Part shown: positions 47,671-57,747 of the stretch, in pieces
How positions within the stretch are numbered: position 1 is the first letter of the stretch
How the letters are laid out: each line of letters starts with the position of its first letter
Source: Legionella londiniensis
Lineage (GTDB): Bacteria; Pseudomonadota; Gammaproteobacteria; Legionellales; Legionellaceae
NCBI RefSeq assembly: GCF_001467825.1
Contig: NZ_LNYK01000033.1
Location: 146,811-210,810, forward strand
Direction of reading: 5' to 3'
Length of the DNA: 64,000 nucleotides
The notes under the pieces: generated by a model
What the model saw: only the letters and a program-made list of their open reading frames with translations
What the model was told of the DNA's origin: nothing
Databases searched by the model: none
Program-made: the position numbers and the translations under genes

Positions 47671-49062
47671 ATGAACACTAACGAATATATTCAACACGAT
47701 GCCCATAGCCTGGCTCATCTGATTCAATCTCGCCAGATAACGGCCAAAGAAGCCCTGGACTGTGCCATAGCCCGCCTGGAAGAAGTAAACCCATTACTGA
47801 ATGCCGTAGTGACCGATTGCCGGGATTTTGCCTATCGTTGCCTGAGCCAAATGCGTGGCGATGAACCGTTTTATGGGGTGCCTTTACTCGTTAAAGACCT
47901 GGGGTTTGCCCTGGCTGAAGTTCGCGACAGCTCGGGATCGCGTTTTTTTGCGCGCTCACGCACCCCGCAAAATTCAGAGTTTATTGACAAGCTCCTTAAA
48001 CTCGGTTTTGTGCCATTTGCAAAAACCAATACCCCTGAACTTGGATTATCCTATGTCACAGAGCCCGTTTTATTTGGGCCTTGCCGCAACCCTTATGATT
48101 TAGGGCGCACTGCGGGCGGTTCTTCCGGCGGTTCGGCAGCAGGTGTTGCATCTGGCATTGCCCCTGTTGCCACAGCCAGTGACGGCGGCGGATCTATTCG
48201 CATCCCAGCGGCTTGCTGCGGCTTATTTGGTTTCAAACCAACGCCTGGACTTACTCCTTCCGGACCCTGGGCGGGAGAATCATGGTCCGGGTTGGCCACG
48301 GCGCATGTTTTAACCCGCAGTGTTCGGGATTCAGCACAGATTTTTTCTCAATTTACAAAGGACAGGTTTCACGGCCAACTTCAGCCCTTGGCCAAAAAAA
48401 ACCTAACCTTCGCTCAGTTGCAAGGGGCTTTTGCGCCTGTACCTGTGGATAAAGCCTATATTGAAGCCATGGCAATCATGGTTGATTTGCTAAAGCAAGC
48501 CGGGCACCGAATAATCCCGCGGACTTTATCTCTTGATTTGGAAGCGATTGGCGATTGTACGTTGACGCTCATCGCAGCCAACACCTGCGCTGAAATTGAA
48601 CGCGGAGAGCAGATGGTTGGCCGTACGGTTGAAGAAAATGAACTGGAACCTGTCACCTTGGAATTTTATCAGCGCGGCAAAACGCTGCGCGCTTCCGAAT
48701 TGATAGCGGCAAGAAACAAACTCTTCCAGTTAACCTGGCCGGTACACCAATTGTTAAAAGAAGCCGATATGATCTTGACGCCGGCACTGGCGCAATTACC
48801 GCTGCCCATCGGCAGCCTGCGTACAGATGATGAGTTTTCAAGCTATTTACAAAAAAATGTTGAATTCTCGCCATTTACCTCTCTTTTCAACCAGGCGGGC
48901 CTGCCGGCAATGACTGTGCCGGTACAGTTTCATCATCATCTGCCCGTCTCTGTGCAGATTGCCGCAGCCCAGGGCCATGATGCCCAGTTATTACAACTGG
49001 CATTGGAATTAGAGCGCATGCTCCCGGACTTCACTCAAGCGATCACACCGAAGCAATTGTGA
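47671..49062 (+). CDS. Amidase-signature-family hydrolase
   Basis: The 463-residue protein has the amidase signature: the catalytic Lys in VPLLVKDLG, and the Ser-cis-Ser region GGSSGGSAAGVASG with ATASDGGGSIRIPA, followed by FGFKPTPGL. It should hydrolyse an amide; the substrate is unknown. It is not GatA, as no GatB/GatC genes are present and several GatA-specific stretches are missing. It is the last gene of the ubiD-led unit. Confidence 0.9.
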   Translation: MNTNEYIQHDAHSLAHLIQSRQITAKEALDCAIARLEEVNPLLNAVVTDCRDFAYRCLSQMRGDEPFYGVPLLVKDLGFALAEVRDSSGSRFFARSRTPQNSEFIDKLLKLGFVPFAKTNTPELGLSYVTEPVLFGPCRNPYDLGRTAGGSSGGSAAGVASGIAPVATASDGGGSIRIPAACCGLFGFKPTPGLTPSGPWAGESWSGLATAHVLTRSVRDSAQIFSQFTKDRFHGQLQPLAKKNLTFAQLQGAFAPVPVDKAYIEAMAIMVDLLKQAGHRIIPRTLSLDLEAIGDCTLTLIAANTCAEIERGEQMVGRTVEENELEPVTLEFYQRGKTLRASELIAARNKLFQLTWPVHQLLKEADMILTPALAQLPLPIGSLRTDDEFSSYLQKNVEFSPFTSLFNQAGLPAMTVPVQFHHHLPVSVQIAAAQGHDAQLLQLALELERMLPDFTQAITPKQL

Positions 49063-49118
49063 ATCCCATGCCTTGCCGCGGCATGTTTTTAGCGAATATC
49101 ACCGCCTCTTTAACCCTC

Positions 49119-50009
49119 TTAACGCTGCCCCTGCAAGGCTTTAATCCTGGCCTCAAGCGGGGGATGGCTTGAAAATAGCGCCAGCCAACGGCTTCTCTCG
49201 GATATCTTCATATTGTTAAATGCAGGCGCACGATCATCTTCCGGAGTTTGGTTTTCCAATTGTTGCAGACGTTGTAACGCTTTAATCATTTTATCTTTGC
49301 CTACAATACGTGCAGACCCCGCGTCGGCGCGAAATTCCCGCTGCCTTGAAAACCACATGACAACCAGCGAAGCCAAAATGCCAAACAGCAACTCAAAAAT
49401 AATGGCCACTCCATAATACACAAATCCACCTTCAACAGGCGTATCGTCTTTTCTTAAAAATTGCATCACGATAAATGCAGCCACTCTGGCAAAGAAGATA
49501 ACAAACGTGTTAACCACACCTTGAATCAGAGTCAGCGTCACCATATCCCCATTGGCAATATGCGAGACTTCATGACCCAGCACTCCCTCGACTTCCTCTT
49601 CATCCATGCTTTGCAAAAGCGCTGTGGAAACCGCAAGCAGTGCCTTATTTTTATTCCATCCAGTTGCGAAAGCATTGGGTTCGGGGCTTTCATAAATACC
49701 GATATCAGGCATTGCGATATTGCGTTGCCTGGCCAAAGTGCTCACTTTGTTAAAAAGCCAGGATTCGAGCTCATTGCCGGGCTTGTCAATTAATTGCACA
49801 CCAAATGCATGAATGGCCATCCATTTGGAAATAAACAGGGAAATAAACGATCCGGTAAATCCAATCACAAGCGCATAAATCAACAAAGCCTGGTAATTTA
49901 AACCATACTGATTGAGATAAGGACCTACATTCAATAAACTCAAGATAATGGAGATAACAATAATGATGCCGAGATTCGTCAGCAAAAACAAACCAACTCG
50001 CTTTAACAT
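49119..50009 (-). CDS. htpX: Protease HtpX
   Basis: About 296 residues with two N-terminal transmembrane helices, the zinc motif in GVLGHEVSHIANGDM (HExxH), two further helices, and a downstream Glu ligand in SRQREFRADAGSARIVG. HtpX is an inner-membrane metalloprotease for membrane protein quality control. The ATG at 50009 is supported by GGAGG at about 50014-50018; the ATG at 50021 lies inside that site. It converges on the amidase gene. Confidence 0.95.
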   Translation of the reverse strand: MLKRVGLFLLTNLGIIIVISIILSLLNVGPYLNQYGLNYQALLIYALVIGFTGSFISLFISKWMAIHAFGVQLIDKPGNELESWLFNKVSTLARQRNIAMPDIGIYESPEPNAFATGWNKNKALLAVSTALLQSMDEEEVEGVLGHEVSHIANGDMVTLTLIQGVVNTFVIFFARVAAFIVMQFLRKDDTPVEGGFVYYGVAIIFELLFGILASLVVMWFSRQREFRADAGSARIVGKDKMIKALQRLQQLENQTPEDDRAPAFNNMKISERSRWLALFSSHPPLEARIKALQGQR

Positions 50010-50147
50010 AGACTCCTCCATATGTCTTTTAATTTAATTATAAAAGATTTTTAGAATAAATTTTTATGGAATGCACTTTTTTATGTCACCTTGATATGCA
50101 GACATCCGGACAAATGAGAGCGCTTTGTAAAAGGGGAAAAAGATTAA

Positions 50148-52313
50148 ATGTATGCCATAATGCGGGCTTTGCTAAATTATCGCGTGGATATCGCGCGTTT
50201 TTTTCCTTTTCTGGAATGGCTGCCTGAACTGCGCCGGATGAGTATTTTGCGCGCGGACATCATCGCAGGAATAACCGTTGCCATGCTGATGATCCCTCAA
50301 TCCATGGCTTATGCACACCTTGCAGGGCTTCCGGTGCATATGGGTTTGTATGCTGCTTTTATTCCGCCTATCATTGCAGTCCTATTCGGCTCCTCACGTA
50401 TTTTATCCACCGGCCCTGTGCCAGTGGCCGCCTTGTTGACCGCTGTGGCCATGCAGCCTTTGGCTGCCATTGGTACGCCTGAGTATATCCAATTTGTTTT
50501 ATTGTTAACTTTTCTTGCCGGCATCATCCAACTCACCTTGAGTTTTCTACGCTTTGGCGTTGTGGTTAATTTCATTTCGCAACCTGTGATTTTAGGTTTC
50601 ATTAACGCAATTGCCATCATCATTGCCACAATGCAGCTGGGCAATTTACTTGGGGTATATGCTGCCCCCGCCCCTCATTATTATGAGACTATATCCCAGT
50701 TAATCCAAGATGCCGTGATCAATACCCATTGGCCGTCAGTCGCCATGGCATCGCTGACTTTTACCATCATTCTCGGGGGCAGATGGTTATGGCCAAATTT
50801 GCCTCATACCATTATTGCTGTGGTTATTACCACAATATTATCCTGGCTTATCGGCTATCAAAAACTCGTCACCATACACGTTGAGCAAATTATCAATTTG
50901 CCGGTACAGCAAATGCTTGCCAATTATCAACGCTATCCGGCAGAGTTAAAAAAACTGATAAGTGAAGTAGAGCAAAAGAATGACATTGTCAAAAAAACGA
51001 TTAATCAAGCGGGAGTCAATGCCCAGAAAACTGATGCTGCTATCCGCGAAGCCACACAGGCACAGTGGGAACTTGAACGGCTCATCACAAGGCATAACTT
51101 TGAAGTTGGGGAGCTAAACCGTCTGCGCTTTCACCGCCTGAAGACCCGCGACAATAACATCGTCTTCTTTGTAGGCGAACAAATGACGCCGATTGGCGAG
51201 GTAGGCCGATATGAATGGAGGATTAAGCGCTTTCCGGAAAATGGACGGCTCATTTTGCAAGCAGGCGGAGAAGTAGTCGGTGAGGTGCCACGCGGTTTGC
51301 CTTCCTTCCAAAGCATCACCTTCAGCTGGAATGCAATATCCAAATTATTCACTGCTGCCTTGGTGATCGCCCTGATTGGTTTTACAGAAGCCATCACGAT
51401 AGCAAAACGCATTGCCACCGAAAGCCGACAGGACCTAAAAATCAACCAGGAATTATTTGGCCAGGGATTAGCCAAAACGGTGGGCAGTTTTTTTCAATCG
51501 ATGCCCGTTTCAGGCGGAATCAGCCGTACTGCGGTTAATTTCTATGCCGGCGCAAAAACGGGGTTTTCCTCAATCATCACGGGACTTGTGGTGATGGCGG
51601 TTTTGCTCTGGTTGACTCCGCTATTTTATCATTTGCCTTATTCAACGCTTGCGGCATTGATTATGGTTGGGGTTTTAAGTTTGGTGGATTTTAAAAAAAT
51701 GTGGAATATTTGGACAATTAGCCGCCAGGAAGGGCTGGTATCGCTCGCGACTTTTATCTTAACCCTGGCTCTCGCGCCAAGCCTCGCCATTGCCGTTTTA
51801 TTAGGAATAGCATTATCACTGGGAGTTTATCTTTATGAAACCATGCGGCCTCGTTTTACTGAACTAACACGGAATCCAGACGGGGAGCTGGTTGAAGTAA
51901 CAGAGGACAGTGAGCTGGACACTTGTTACCTGATAAGCCTTGTTCGCTTCAACGGTTCGCTTTATTTTGCCAATGCCGCCTATTTTGAGGAAAAAATATT
52001 GAAGCTGATTTCTGCCAAACAGAAATTGCACTATATCATTCTCGATTGCGTCAGCATCAATAAACTGGATGCCAGCGGCCTGGAAACTTTGCGCAGCATA
52101 TGTTCACGACTGGAAGATGCCGGGATCGAATTATGGTTTACAAGACTTCGCCACCCCGTGCTTGCTGCGTTAAAAAGTGGCGGGCTTTATGAACAGCTGG
52201 GTGAACATCATTTTTATAAAAATAATGAACAAGCCCTGGCAAAACTTGCTGAGCATCTGGGTGCCAAGCACATGAATACCTGCCCATTGGCAACCAAGCC
52301 CAAAGCCAGTTAA
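50148..52313 (+). CDS. SulP-family anion transporter with STAS domain and a large insert
   Basis: The 721-residue protein starts with a SulP transmembrane domain (ADIIAGITVAMLMIPQSMAYA, SSRILSTGPVPVAALLTAV), and ends in a STAS domain (about 580-700, DCVSINKLDASGLETL). It should move sulfate, bicarbonate or another anion across the inner membrane. Residues about 245-375 are not part of the usual SulP fold: they hold a charged coiled-coil (ELKKLISEVEQKNDIVKKTI and QAQWELERLITRHNFE) and then a beta-rich part, inserted just before the GEVPRGLPSF motif. Most SulP proteins are 550-600 residues, so the insert explains the extra length. Substrate is unknown. Confidence 0.88.
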   Translation: MYAIMRALLNYRVDIARFFPFLEWLPELRRMSILRADIIAGITVAMLMIPQSMAYAHLAGLPVHMGLYAAFIPPIIAVLFGSSRILSTGPVPVAALLTAVAMQPLAAIGTPEYIQFVLLLTFLAGIIQLTLSFLRFGVVVNFISQPVILGFINAIAIIIATMQLGNLLGVYAAPAPHYYETISQLIQDAVINTHWPSVAMASLTFTIILGGRWLWPNLPHTIIAVVITTILSWLIGYQKLVTIHVEQIINLPVQQMLANYQRYPAELKKLISEVEQKNDIVKKTINQAGVNAQKTDAAIREATQAQWELERLITRHNFEVGELNRLRFHRLKTRDNNIVFFVGEQMTPIGEVGRYEWRIKRFPENGRLILQAGGEVVGEVPRGLPSFQSITFSWNAISKLFTAALVIALIGFTEAITIAKRIATESRQDLKINQELFGQGLAKTVGSFFQSMPVSGGISRTAVNFYAGAKTGFSSIITGLVVMAVLLWLTPLFYHLPYSTLAALIMVGVLSLVDFKKMWNIWTISRQEGLVSLATFILTLALAPSLAIAVLLGIALSLGVYLYETMRPRFTELTRNPDGELVEVTEDSELDTCYLISLVRFNGSLYFANAAYFEEKILKLISAKQKLHYIILDCVSINKLDASGLETLRSICSRLEDAGIELWFTRLRHPVLAALKSGGLYEQLGEHHFYKNNEQALAKLAEHLGAKHMNTCPLATKPKAS

Positions 52314-52461
52314 ACGATGCGGCGATTGCATTATATGATTAAAATATATTTTGTACCGGTCAGCGGAAACGATGAGATGCCGGAAGAAAATAGAATTATC
52401 GGGGTGTGTCATTCATTGCAAATGAGTTATAATTTATCATTTTTTATTTCGGTAAGTATTC

Positions 52462-54102
52462 ATGACTATGGTTCGTAGACTTTTGGTAACCAGCGCTTTG
52501 CCTTATGCCAATGGCCATCTGCATCTTGGCCATCTTGTTGAACATGTCCAGACCGACATTTGGGTACGTACCCATAAAATGGCAGGACATCAATGCATCA
52601 GCGTATGCGGCGATGATGCTCACGGCACCCCAATCATGCTGAAGGCCGAGCAGCTTGGCATCACCCCTGAAGAGTTAACTGCCCGCATGAAAGAAAGCCA
52701 TGAGCGCGATTTTAAAGCTTTCTATATTGACTATGACTGTTATCACACGACCCACTCTAAGGAAAATCAAGCTTTGGCGGAGAATATTTTCCAGGCGCTT
52801 GAGCGAAATGGGGATATCATCAAAAAAACCATTTCCCAGGCTTATGATCCGGCCAGGGAAATGTTTTTACCTGACCGCTATGTGAAGGGTACCTGCCCCA
52901 GGTGTAAAACACCTGATCAATATGGCGATAACTGTGAGGCTTGCGGCGCGACTTACTCGCCCACGGATTTACTGGATGCCGTCTCTGCCATCAGCGGGGC
53001 AAAACCAATAGAAAAGGAGTCAGTGCATTATTTTTTTGATTTGCCGCGCTATGCTGATCTTTTAAAAAACTGGATTAAAGAGGGGCACCTACAGCCAGAA
53101 GTGGCGAACAAACTGGATGAATGGTTTGCTTCCGGCTTAAAACAGTGGGATATCTCCCGCGATGCACCCTATTTTGGTTTTCTCATCCCAGGCACACAAG
53201 ATAAATATTTTTATGTCTGGCTTGATGCCCCTATAGGCTACATGGCCAGTTTCAAAAAGTACTGTGAGGAACAGGGTTTATCCTTTTCCGAATACTGGGA
53301 TAAGGATTCAAGTGCCGAGCTTTATCATTTTGTGGGTAAGGATATTGTTTATTTCCATGCGCTTTTCTGGCCCGCATTGCTGGCTGCCAGCGATCATCGC
53401 ATGCCAACCGCTGTATTTACCCATGGATTTTTGACTGTCAATGGACAAAAAATGTCCAAATCACGCGGCACATTTATCGAAGCCCGTACCTATCTTGAGC
53501 ATTTAAACCCCGAATACCTGCGCTATTATTTTGCTGCCAAACTCAACGGCAGGGTAGATGATCTTGATTTGAATTTTGAAGATTTTCAAAACCGCATCAA
53601 TGCAGATTTGGTAGGCAAGATAGTCAATATCGCAAGCCGCTGTGCAGGATTTATCAATAAGCGCTTTGAAAACCGGCTATCAGATGAATTGCATGATGCC
53701 TCCTTATTTGCCGAAGTACTGGGCAAGCGTCAGGAGATTGTTGATGCTTACATGTCCCGCGATTATGCCCTCGCAATCCGCATCATCATGGAACAGGCAG
53801 ACAGGGTGAATCAGTATATTGATGCCCATAAGCCCTGGACGTTAGCCAAGGAAGAAGCAAAACTGTCGCAAGTGCAGGCAATCTGCACCATGGGATTAAA
53901 TCTTTTTCGCCTTTTAATGACTTATTTGAAGCCGGTTTTGCCAGCAATGGCCAAGGCCGTTGAAACCTTTTTAAATTGCGCGCCTCTCACTTGGGACAAT
54001 ATGAAAACGCCTTTACTCAATCATCGGATCAACCCATTTACCCCGTTGATGCTGCGGGTGGAGAAAAGCAGCATTGAGGCCATGCTTAAAGGGACAAGCT
54101 GA
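52462..54102 (+). CDS. metG: Methionyl-tRNA synthetase, short form
   Basis: The 546-residue protein has the class I motifs [10 protein letters not shown] (HIGH type) and [11 protein letters not shown] (KMSKS), and a zinc-binding pair CPRC and CEAC at about 145-165. The C-terminal dimerisation/tRNA-binding domain of the E. coli type (about 130 residues) is absent, so the enzyme is probably a monomer. The rnfB gene begins within its stop (TGATG). Confidence 0.96.
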   Translation: MTMVRRLLVTSALPYANGHLHLGHLVEHVQTDIWVRTHKMAGHQCISVCGDDAHGTPIMLKAEQLGITPEELTARMKESHERDFKAFYIDYDCYHTTHSKENQALAENIFQALERNGDIIKKTISQAYDPAREMFLPDRYVKGTCPRCKTPDQYGDNCEACGATYSPTDLLDAVSAISGAKPIEKESVHYFFDLPRYADLLKNWIKEGHLQPEVANKLDEWFASGLKQWDISRDAPYFGFLIPGTQDKYFYVWLDAPIGYMASFKKYCEEQGLSFSEYWDKDSSAELYHFVGKDIVYFHALFWPALLAASDHRMPTAVFTHGFLTVNGQKMSKSRGTFIEARTYLEHLNPEYLRYYFAAKLNGRVDDLDLNFEDFQNRINADLVGKIVNIASRCAGFINKRFENRLSDELHDASLFAEVLGKRQEIVDAYMSRDYALAIRIIMEQADRVNQYIDAHKPWTLAKEEAKLSQVQAICTMGLNLFRLLMTYLKPVLPAMAKAVETFLNCAPLTWDNMKTPLLNHRINPFTPLMLRVEKSSIEAMLKGTS

Positions 54103-54743
54103 TGGCAGGGGTTCATGAAATCGATGCCTTGCTGCCACAAACGCAATGTGGCGAGTGCGGCTACCCTGGCTGCAGGCCATATGCAGAAGCGCTGACACAA
54201 AAAAAAGCACCAATTGATCGCTGCCTGCCAGGCGGGGTAGATACGCTTAAGGCTCTGGGTAACATCCTGAATCAGGATGTAGCCCCCTTCCTCAAAGAAA
54301 TGCAAGCCAAAACCCGAAAACCCGCTTTGGCGGTCATTCAGGAGACAGAATGCATAGGATGTACCAAGTGCATTAAGGCCTGCCCTGTGGATGCCATCGT
54401 CGGCGCTGCCAAAGCCATGCACCATATTATTAACCAGGAATGTACAGGGTGCGGACTCTGCGTTGAGCCTTGCCCCGTTGATTGCATCGAAATGGTTGAA
54501 CTGCCTGAATTACGGTACGATAAAGATAAAGCCCGCGAGCGCTTTAAGGCCAAGCAAGTACGGCTTTTACGCGAAGCCCAGGACAAGCAGCAAGCCTACC
54601 GGAAAAAAAAGCAACTGGCTCAGAACCATTCTGATGCGGCGGCAGACAGGTTGGCGAAACAGAATTATATAGAGCAAGCCCTGGCAAGAGTGAAGGCAAA
54701 AAAAGGGATAGCCCAATCAGCTCAGGCGAATGCAAATGAATAA
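54102..54743 (+). CDS. rnfB: RnfB-like iron-sulfur electron transfer protein, lacking the N-terminal helix
   Basis: The 213-residue protein has the Fe4 domain [18 protein letters not shown] and two ferredoxin clusters, [16 protein letters not shown] and [16 protein letters not shown], then a charged tail. The N-terminal membrane helix of classical RnfB/RsxB is missing and no other rnf genes flank it. Such shortened RnfB copies occur in other Legionellales and Xanthomonadales-type bacteria, often next to metG and nth; their electron partners are unknown. Confidence 0.88.
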   Translation: MAGVHEIDALLPQTQCGECGYPGCRPYAEALTQKKAPIDRCLPGGVDTLKALGNILNQDVAPFLKEMQAKTRKPALAVIQETECIGCTKCIKACPVDAIVGAAKAMHHIINQECTGCGLCVEPCPVDCIEMVELPELRYDKDKARERFKAKQVRLLREAQDKQQAYRKKKQLAQNHSDAAADRLAKQNYIEQALARVKAKKGIAQSAQANANE

Positions 54744-55374
54744 GCAGAAAAGGCATGAAATTTTCAAGCGGTTTTGCCAACAAAATCCAAATCCAACCAC
54801 TGAGCTCAATTATCATACTCCTTTTGAATTGCTGATCGCAGTCATCCTCTCGGCGCAGGCAACAGACGTCAGCGTCAATAAAGCCACAGAAAAATTGTTT
54901 GCCAAAGCCAATACGCCGGAAAAAGTACTTAATCTTGGTGAAGAAAAATTAAAAGCTTATATTAAAACCATTGGCTTATATAACAGCAAAGCCCAAAACA
55001 TCATTAAAACCTGTGAAATTCTTATCAAAGAACATGGGGGTCAAGTTCCTGAAACACGCGAAGCCTTGGAAAAACTGCCCGGAGTTGGGCGCAAAACGGC
55101 TAATGTGGTGCTGAATACTGCCTTTGGCCAACCCACAATACCGGTAGATACCCATGTGTTTCGTGTGGCCAACCGCACGGGCCTCGCCAAGGGAAAAACC
55201 CCTCTTGAAGTAGAAAAAAAGCTGCTAAACGCTGTGGATGAAGAATTTTTACCAAACATCCATCATTGGCTGGTTTTACACGGCCGCTATGTATGTACCG
55301 CCCGAAAGCCCCACTGCCCTCAATGCCTCATTAATGATTTATGCGAATACCCAGATAAAACCAAGGCTCAATAA
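54736..55374 (+). CDS. nth: Endonuclease III
   Basis: About 212 residues, co-linear with E. coli Nth from the first MNKQKRHEI. It has [18 protein letters not shown], the helix-hairpin-helix [12 protein letters not shown] with the catalytic Lys, the catalytic Asp in [11 protein letters not shown], and the C-terminal [4Fe-4S] Cys pattern C-x6-C-x2-C-x5-C. It removes oxidised pyrimidines in base excision repair. The ATG at 54736 overlaps the rnfB end by 8 bp. Confidence 0.97.
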   Translation: MNKQKRHEIFKRFCQQNPNPTTELNYHTPFELLIAVILSAQATDVSVNKATEKLFAKANTPEKVLNLGEEKLKAYIKTIGLYNSKAQNIIKTCEILIKEHGGQVPETREALEKLPGVGRKTANVVLNTAFGQPTIPVDTHVFRVANRTGLAKGKTPLEVEKKLLNAVDEEFLPNIHHWLVLHGRYVCTARKPHCPQCLINDLCEYPDKTKAQ

Positions 55375-55480
55375 AACCGTTACATTGATGATTCTGACCC
55401 GCAGTCAGGATCCTGGAAATCCTGGATCAGGCAGCGCCTAACCCAGGCAATAAGCCAGGATGCAGGGTGCAGGATTGAAC

Positions 55481-56863
55481 TCACTGCTCTTTTTTTTGTG
55501 GCCTTTTCCAGCCTGTGATTGTTTTTTGTTTTGATTCAGATAAGGTAAGCTCATCGGGCGGTACATTTTTACGAATGGTACTGCCGGCGCCGATGGTGGC
55601 GCGGCGCCCGACCACTACAGGCGCGACAAGCTGGGTATCTGAGCCGATAAACGCTTCATCTTCTATCACGGTGTGATGCTTATTGGCTCCATCATAGTTG
55701 CAAGTGATGGTTCCGGCACCAATATTGACGTGCTTGCCAATAGTGACATCACCAAGGTAACTTAAATGGCTGGCTTTGCTGCCTTCGTCAAGAATGGCAT
55801 TTTTCGTTTCGACAAAATTGCCGATTTTGCAGCCCCGGCCTAATTGGGTACCTGGCCTTATTCGAGCAAAAGGCCCCACTTGGCAGTTATCGCCAATTTG
55901 ACAGTTTTCAAGAACGCTGTTGGCTAAAATCTCACAGTTTTCACCAATAATGACATTATTTAACAAACAGTTAGGCGCTATGGAGCTGCCATCTCCTATC
56001 ATGACCTTTCCCATAAAAACATTATTGACGTCAATAAAAACATCGATTCCGCAAATCAATTCCCCGCGAATATCAAGCCTTGCGGCATCAGCGACTGTTA
56101 CGCCGGACAGCATGAGACTCTCGGCAAGCCGGGTTTGCAAGGCGCGCTCAAGCTCTTCAAGTTGCAGGCGGTTATTGATGCCCAGCACTTCAACAAAATC
56201 TTTCGCATGGACAGCAATAATTTCTTTTTTTTCTCTTACAGCCATGGAAATAATTTCTGTTAAATAATATTCTTGCTGGGCATTATCGCCATTTAATTTG
56301 GGAAGCCACCGCTTAAGATCATTGACTGCCACATAGCAAATGCCGCTATATATTTCATTGATTTGCCGTTCCATTTCCGTGGCATCTTTTTCTTCAACGA
56401 TGGCTTGAATTTCATGGCGGTGATTGCGGATGATCCGTCCAAGTCCTGTAGGGTCAGGAACGAGGGCAAGCAACAAGCCCAAAGCCTTGGCTTGCGTCCT
56501 TGAGGCTTGGCAGCGGTCAATTAACAATTGCAAGGTATCCGCCTGAATTAAAGGAACATCAGCAGACAGGATTAAAACAAAGCTGTCATCCGGTATATGG
56601 GGAAGGGCCTGAAGAACGGCGTGGCCCGTTCCGGCTTGCTGTTCCTGATAGACCCAGTTTACTGGCAACATGGGCAGGGATTTTTTGATGGCCTCGCTTT
56701 CATGGCCGATGATGACATGAATTTTTTGCGGATTTAACAGTAAGGCGGTTTCGACGACCCGCATCAGCATAGGTTTTCCACCAAGGGAATGCAGCACTTT
56801 GGGCGTTTTGGAACGCATGCGTTTGCCTTGACCCGCGGCAAGAATGACAATATGTAATGACAT
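55481..56863 (-). CDS. glmU: Bifunctional UDP-GlcNAc synthase GlmU
   Basis: About 460 residues. The N-terminal uridylyltransferase domain starts LHIVILAAGQGKRMRS with the KTPKVLHSLGGKPM motif, followed by a left-handed beta-helix acetyltransferase domain with hexapeptide repeats and the YDGANKH stretch. It acetylates GlcN-1-P and couples it to UTP for cell-wall and LPS synthesis. The start at 56863 (MSLHIVIL) matches the family; the upstream ATG at 56950 would add an unrelated 29-residue extension. Confidence 0.96.
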   Translation of the reverse strand: MSLHIVILAAGQGKRMRSKTPKVLHSLGGKPMLMRVVETALLLNPQKIHVIIGHESEAIKKSLPMLPVNWVYQEQQAGTGHAVLQALPHIPDDSFVLILSADVPLIQADTLQLLIDRCQASRTQAKALGLLLALVPDPTGLGRIIRNHRHEIQAIVEEKDATEMERQINEIYSGICYVAVNDLKRWLPKLNGDNAQQEYYLTEIISMAVREKKEIIAVHAKDFVEVLGINNRLQLEELERALQTRLAESLMLSGVTVADAARLDIRGELICGIDVFIDVNNVFMGKVMIGDGSSIAPNCLLNNVIIGENCEILANSVLENCQIGDNCQVGPFARIRPGTQLGRGCKIGNFVETKNAILDEGSKASHLSYLGDVTIGKHVNIGAGTITCNYDGANKHHTVIEDEAFIGSDTQLVAPVVVGRRATIGAGSTIRKNVPPDELTLSESKQKTITGWKRPQKKEQ

Positions 56864-56943
56864 GGTATAAATAGTCCCCTGTATAAAAATATGTTGAAGT
56901 ATTTTGAAAATAGTTAAGAAAGTGAATTTTAAGGAGTCATATA

Positions 56944-57747
56944 ATGACAATTTTTCTGGATATTGCCAAAACCATTATTGTTGAAGAAGTTAACACAATA
57001 ATCAAGAATTCTCTTGACCAGGATCAATCCGTGATGAATCTTTCTTTAACCACATTTGGCCTGGGTAGAAATCCTGAATTATCAAATACCAAACGCACCT
57101 TGCTTGAGGTGCTAAAAAAAGAGATTGAATCGATTCATGATAAGAATGATGCGACAGCCCTCCAGACCATCAAAAAATGCATTGAAAATACACTTAAACA
57201 GGCAAAAGAAGAAAGCACCAAAAAGGGATACAATGGAGGCAACACGGGCTTTGCGTTACTGCTGATGATCCAGAGCATAGACACCATATATAAAACGCTG
57301 GAGGAACAGGAGTTGCTCAATATTCCGCACGACAACCAACCATTGAATGTGTTTTATTTTTTTGCCGCATTGTACATTGCGAAGAAAATTTCAGAAAAAA
57401 ACACAACGGGTGTTGTTAAGTCCCTGGTGAGCAATCCTAATATCTCACGCGTGAATGAGTTAGCCCATCTAAAAGAAAGTTTGTTGTGGGAAAAAATCAA
57501 ATCCTGCAAAAAGGAATTAAATACCCTGGATAAAAAACACGAAGAGTATGACTTGAATGTCAGGAAATGCGTCCTGCGCTCGATTGAGGAGCTTTTAAAG
57601 TCAAATCAGCAATTTTGTTATGAAAAAAAATCGCTGTTTTATAAACCGGGGCTTGGCCTATTATATGAGCTTATGTCCCAGGCATCCAAGATCATTAAGA
57701 GCGCCATGAACGAACAGCACGAATTAGGGAGTCAGCTCACCAAATAG
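56944..57747 (+). CDS. Helical protein of unknown function (possible host-interaction protein)
   Basis: A 267-residue soluble, mostly alpha-helical and Lys/Glu-rich protein, with no signal peptide and no recognised domain. A good AAGGAG lies 8 bp before the ATG. It has heptad-like stretches (LLEVLKKEIESIHDKND, ENTLKQAKEESTKK), and a Gly/Asn-rich turn at about residue 97. The C-terminus (MNEQHELGSQLTK) has a glutamate and a hydrophobic residue near the end, weakly like Dot/Icm signals. It is divergent from glmU and its end overlaps the asparaginase gene. Unknown function; effector status is only a hypothesis. Confidence 0.65.
   Translation: MTIFLDIAKTIIVEEVNTIIKNSLDQDQSVMNLSLTTFGLGRNPELSNTKRTLLEVLKKEIESIHDKNDATALQTIKKCIENTLKQAKEESTKKGYNGGNTGFALLLMIQSIDTIYKTLEEQELLNIPHDNQPLNVFYFFAALYIAKKISEKNTTGVVKSLVSNPNISRVNELAHLKESLLWEKIKSCKKELNTLDKKHEEYDLNVRKCVLRSIEELLKSNQQFCYEKKSLFYKPGLGLLYELMSQASKIIKSAMNEQHELGSQLTK

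Noticed and set aside
47671..49062. GatA subunit of the Glu-tRNA amidotransferase
   Set aside because: The protein carries only the general amidase signature and is in a ubiD-led unit with no gatB or gatC.
55380..55470. Terminator or repeat element between nth and glmU
   Set aside because: Short direct and inverted repeats (TCCTGGA, CAGGA/TCCTG) are present but with no T-run and no clear copy elsewhere in the window.
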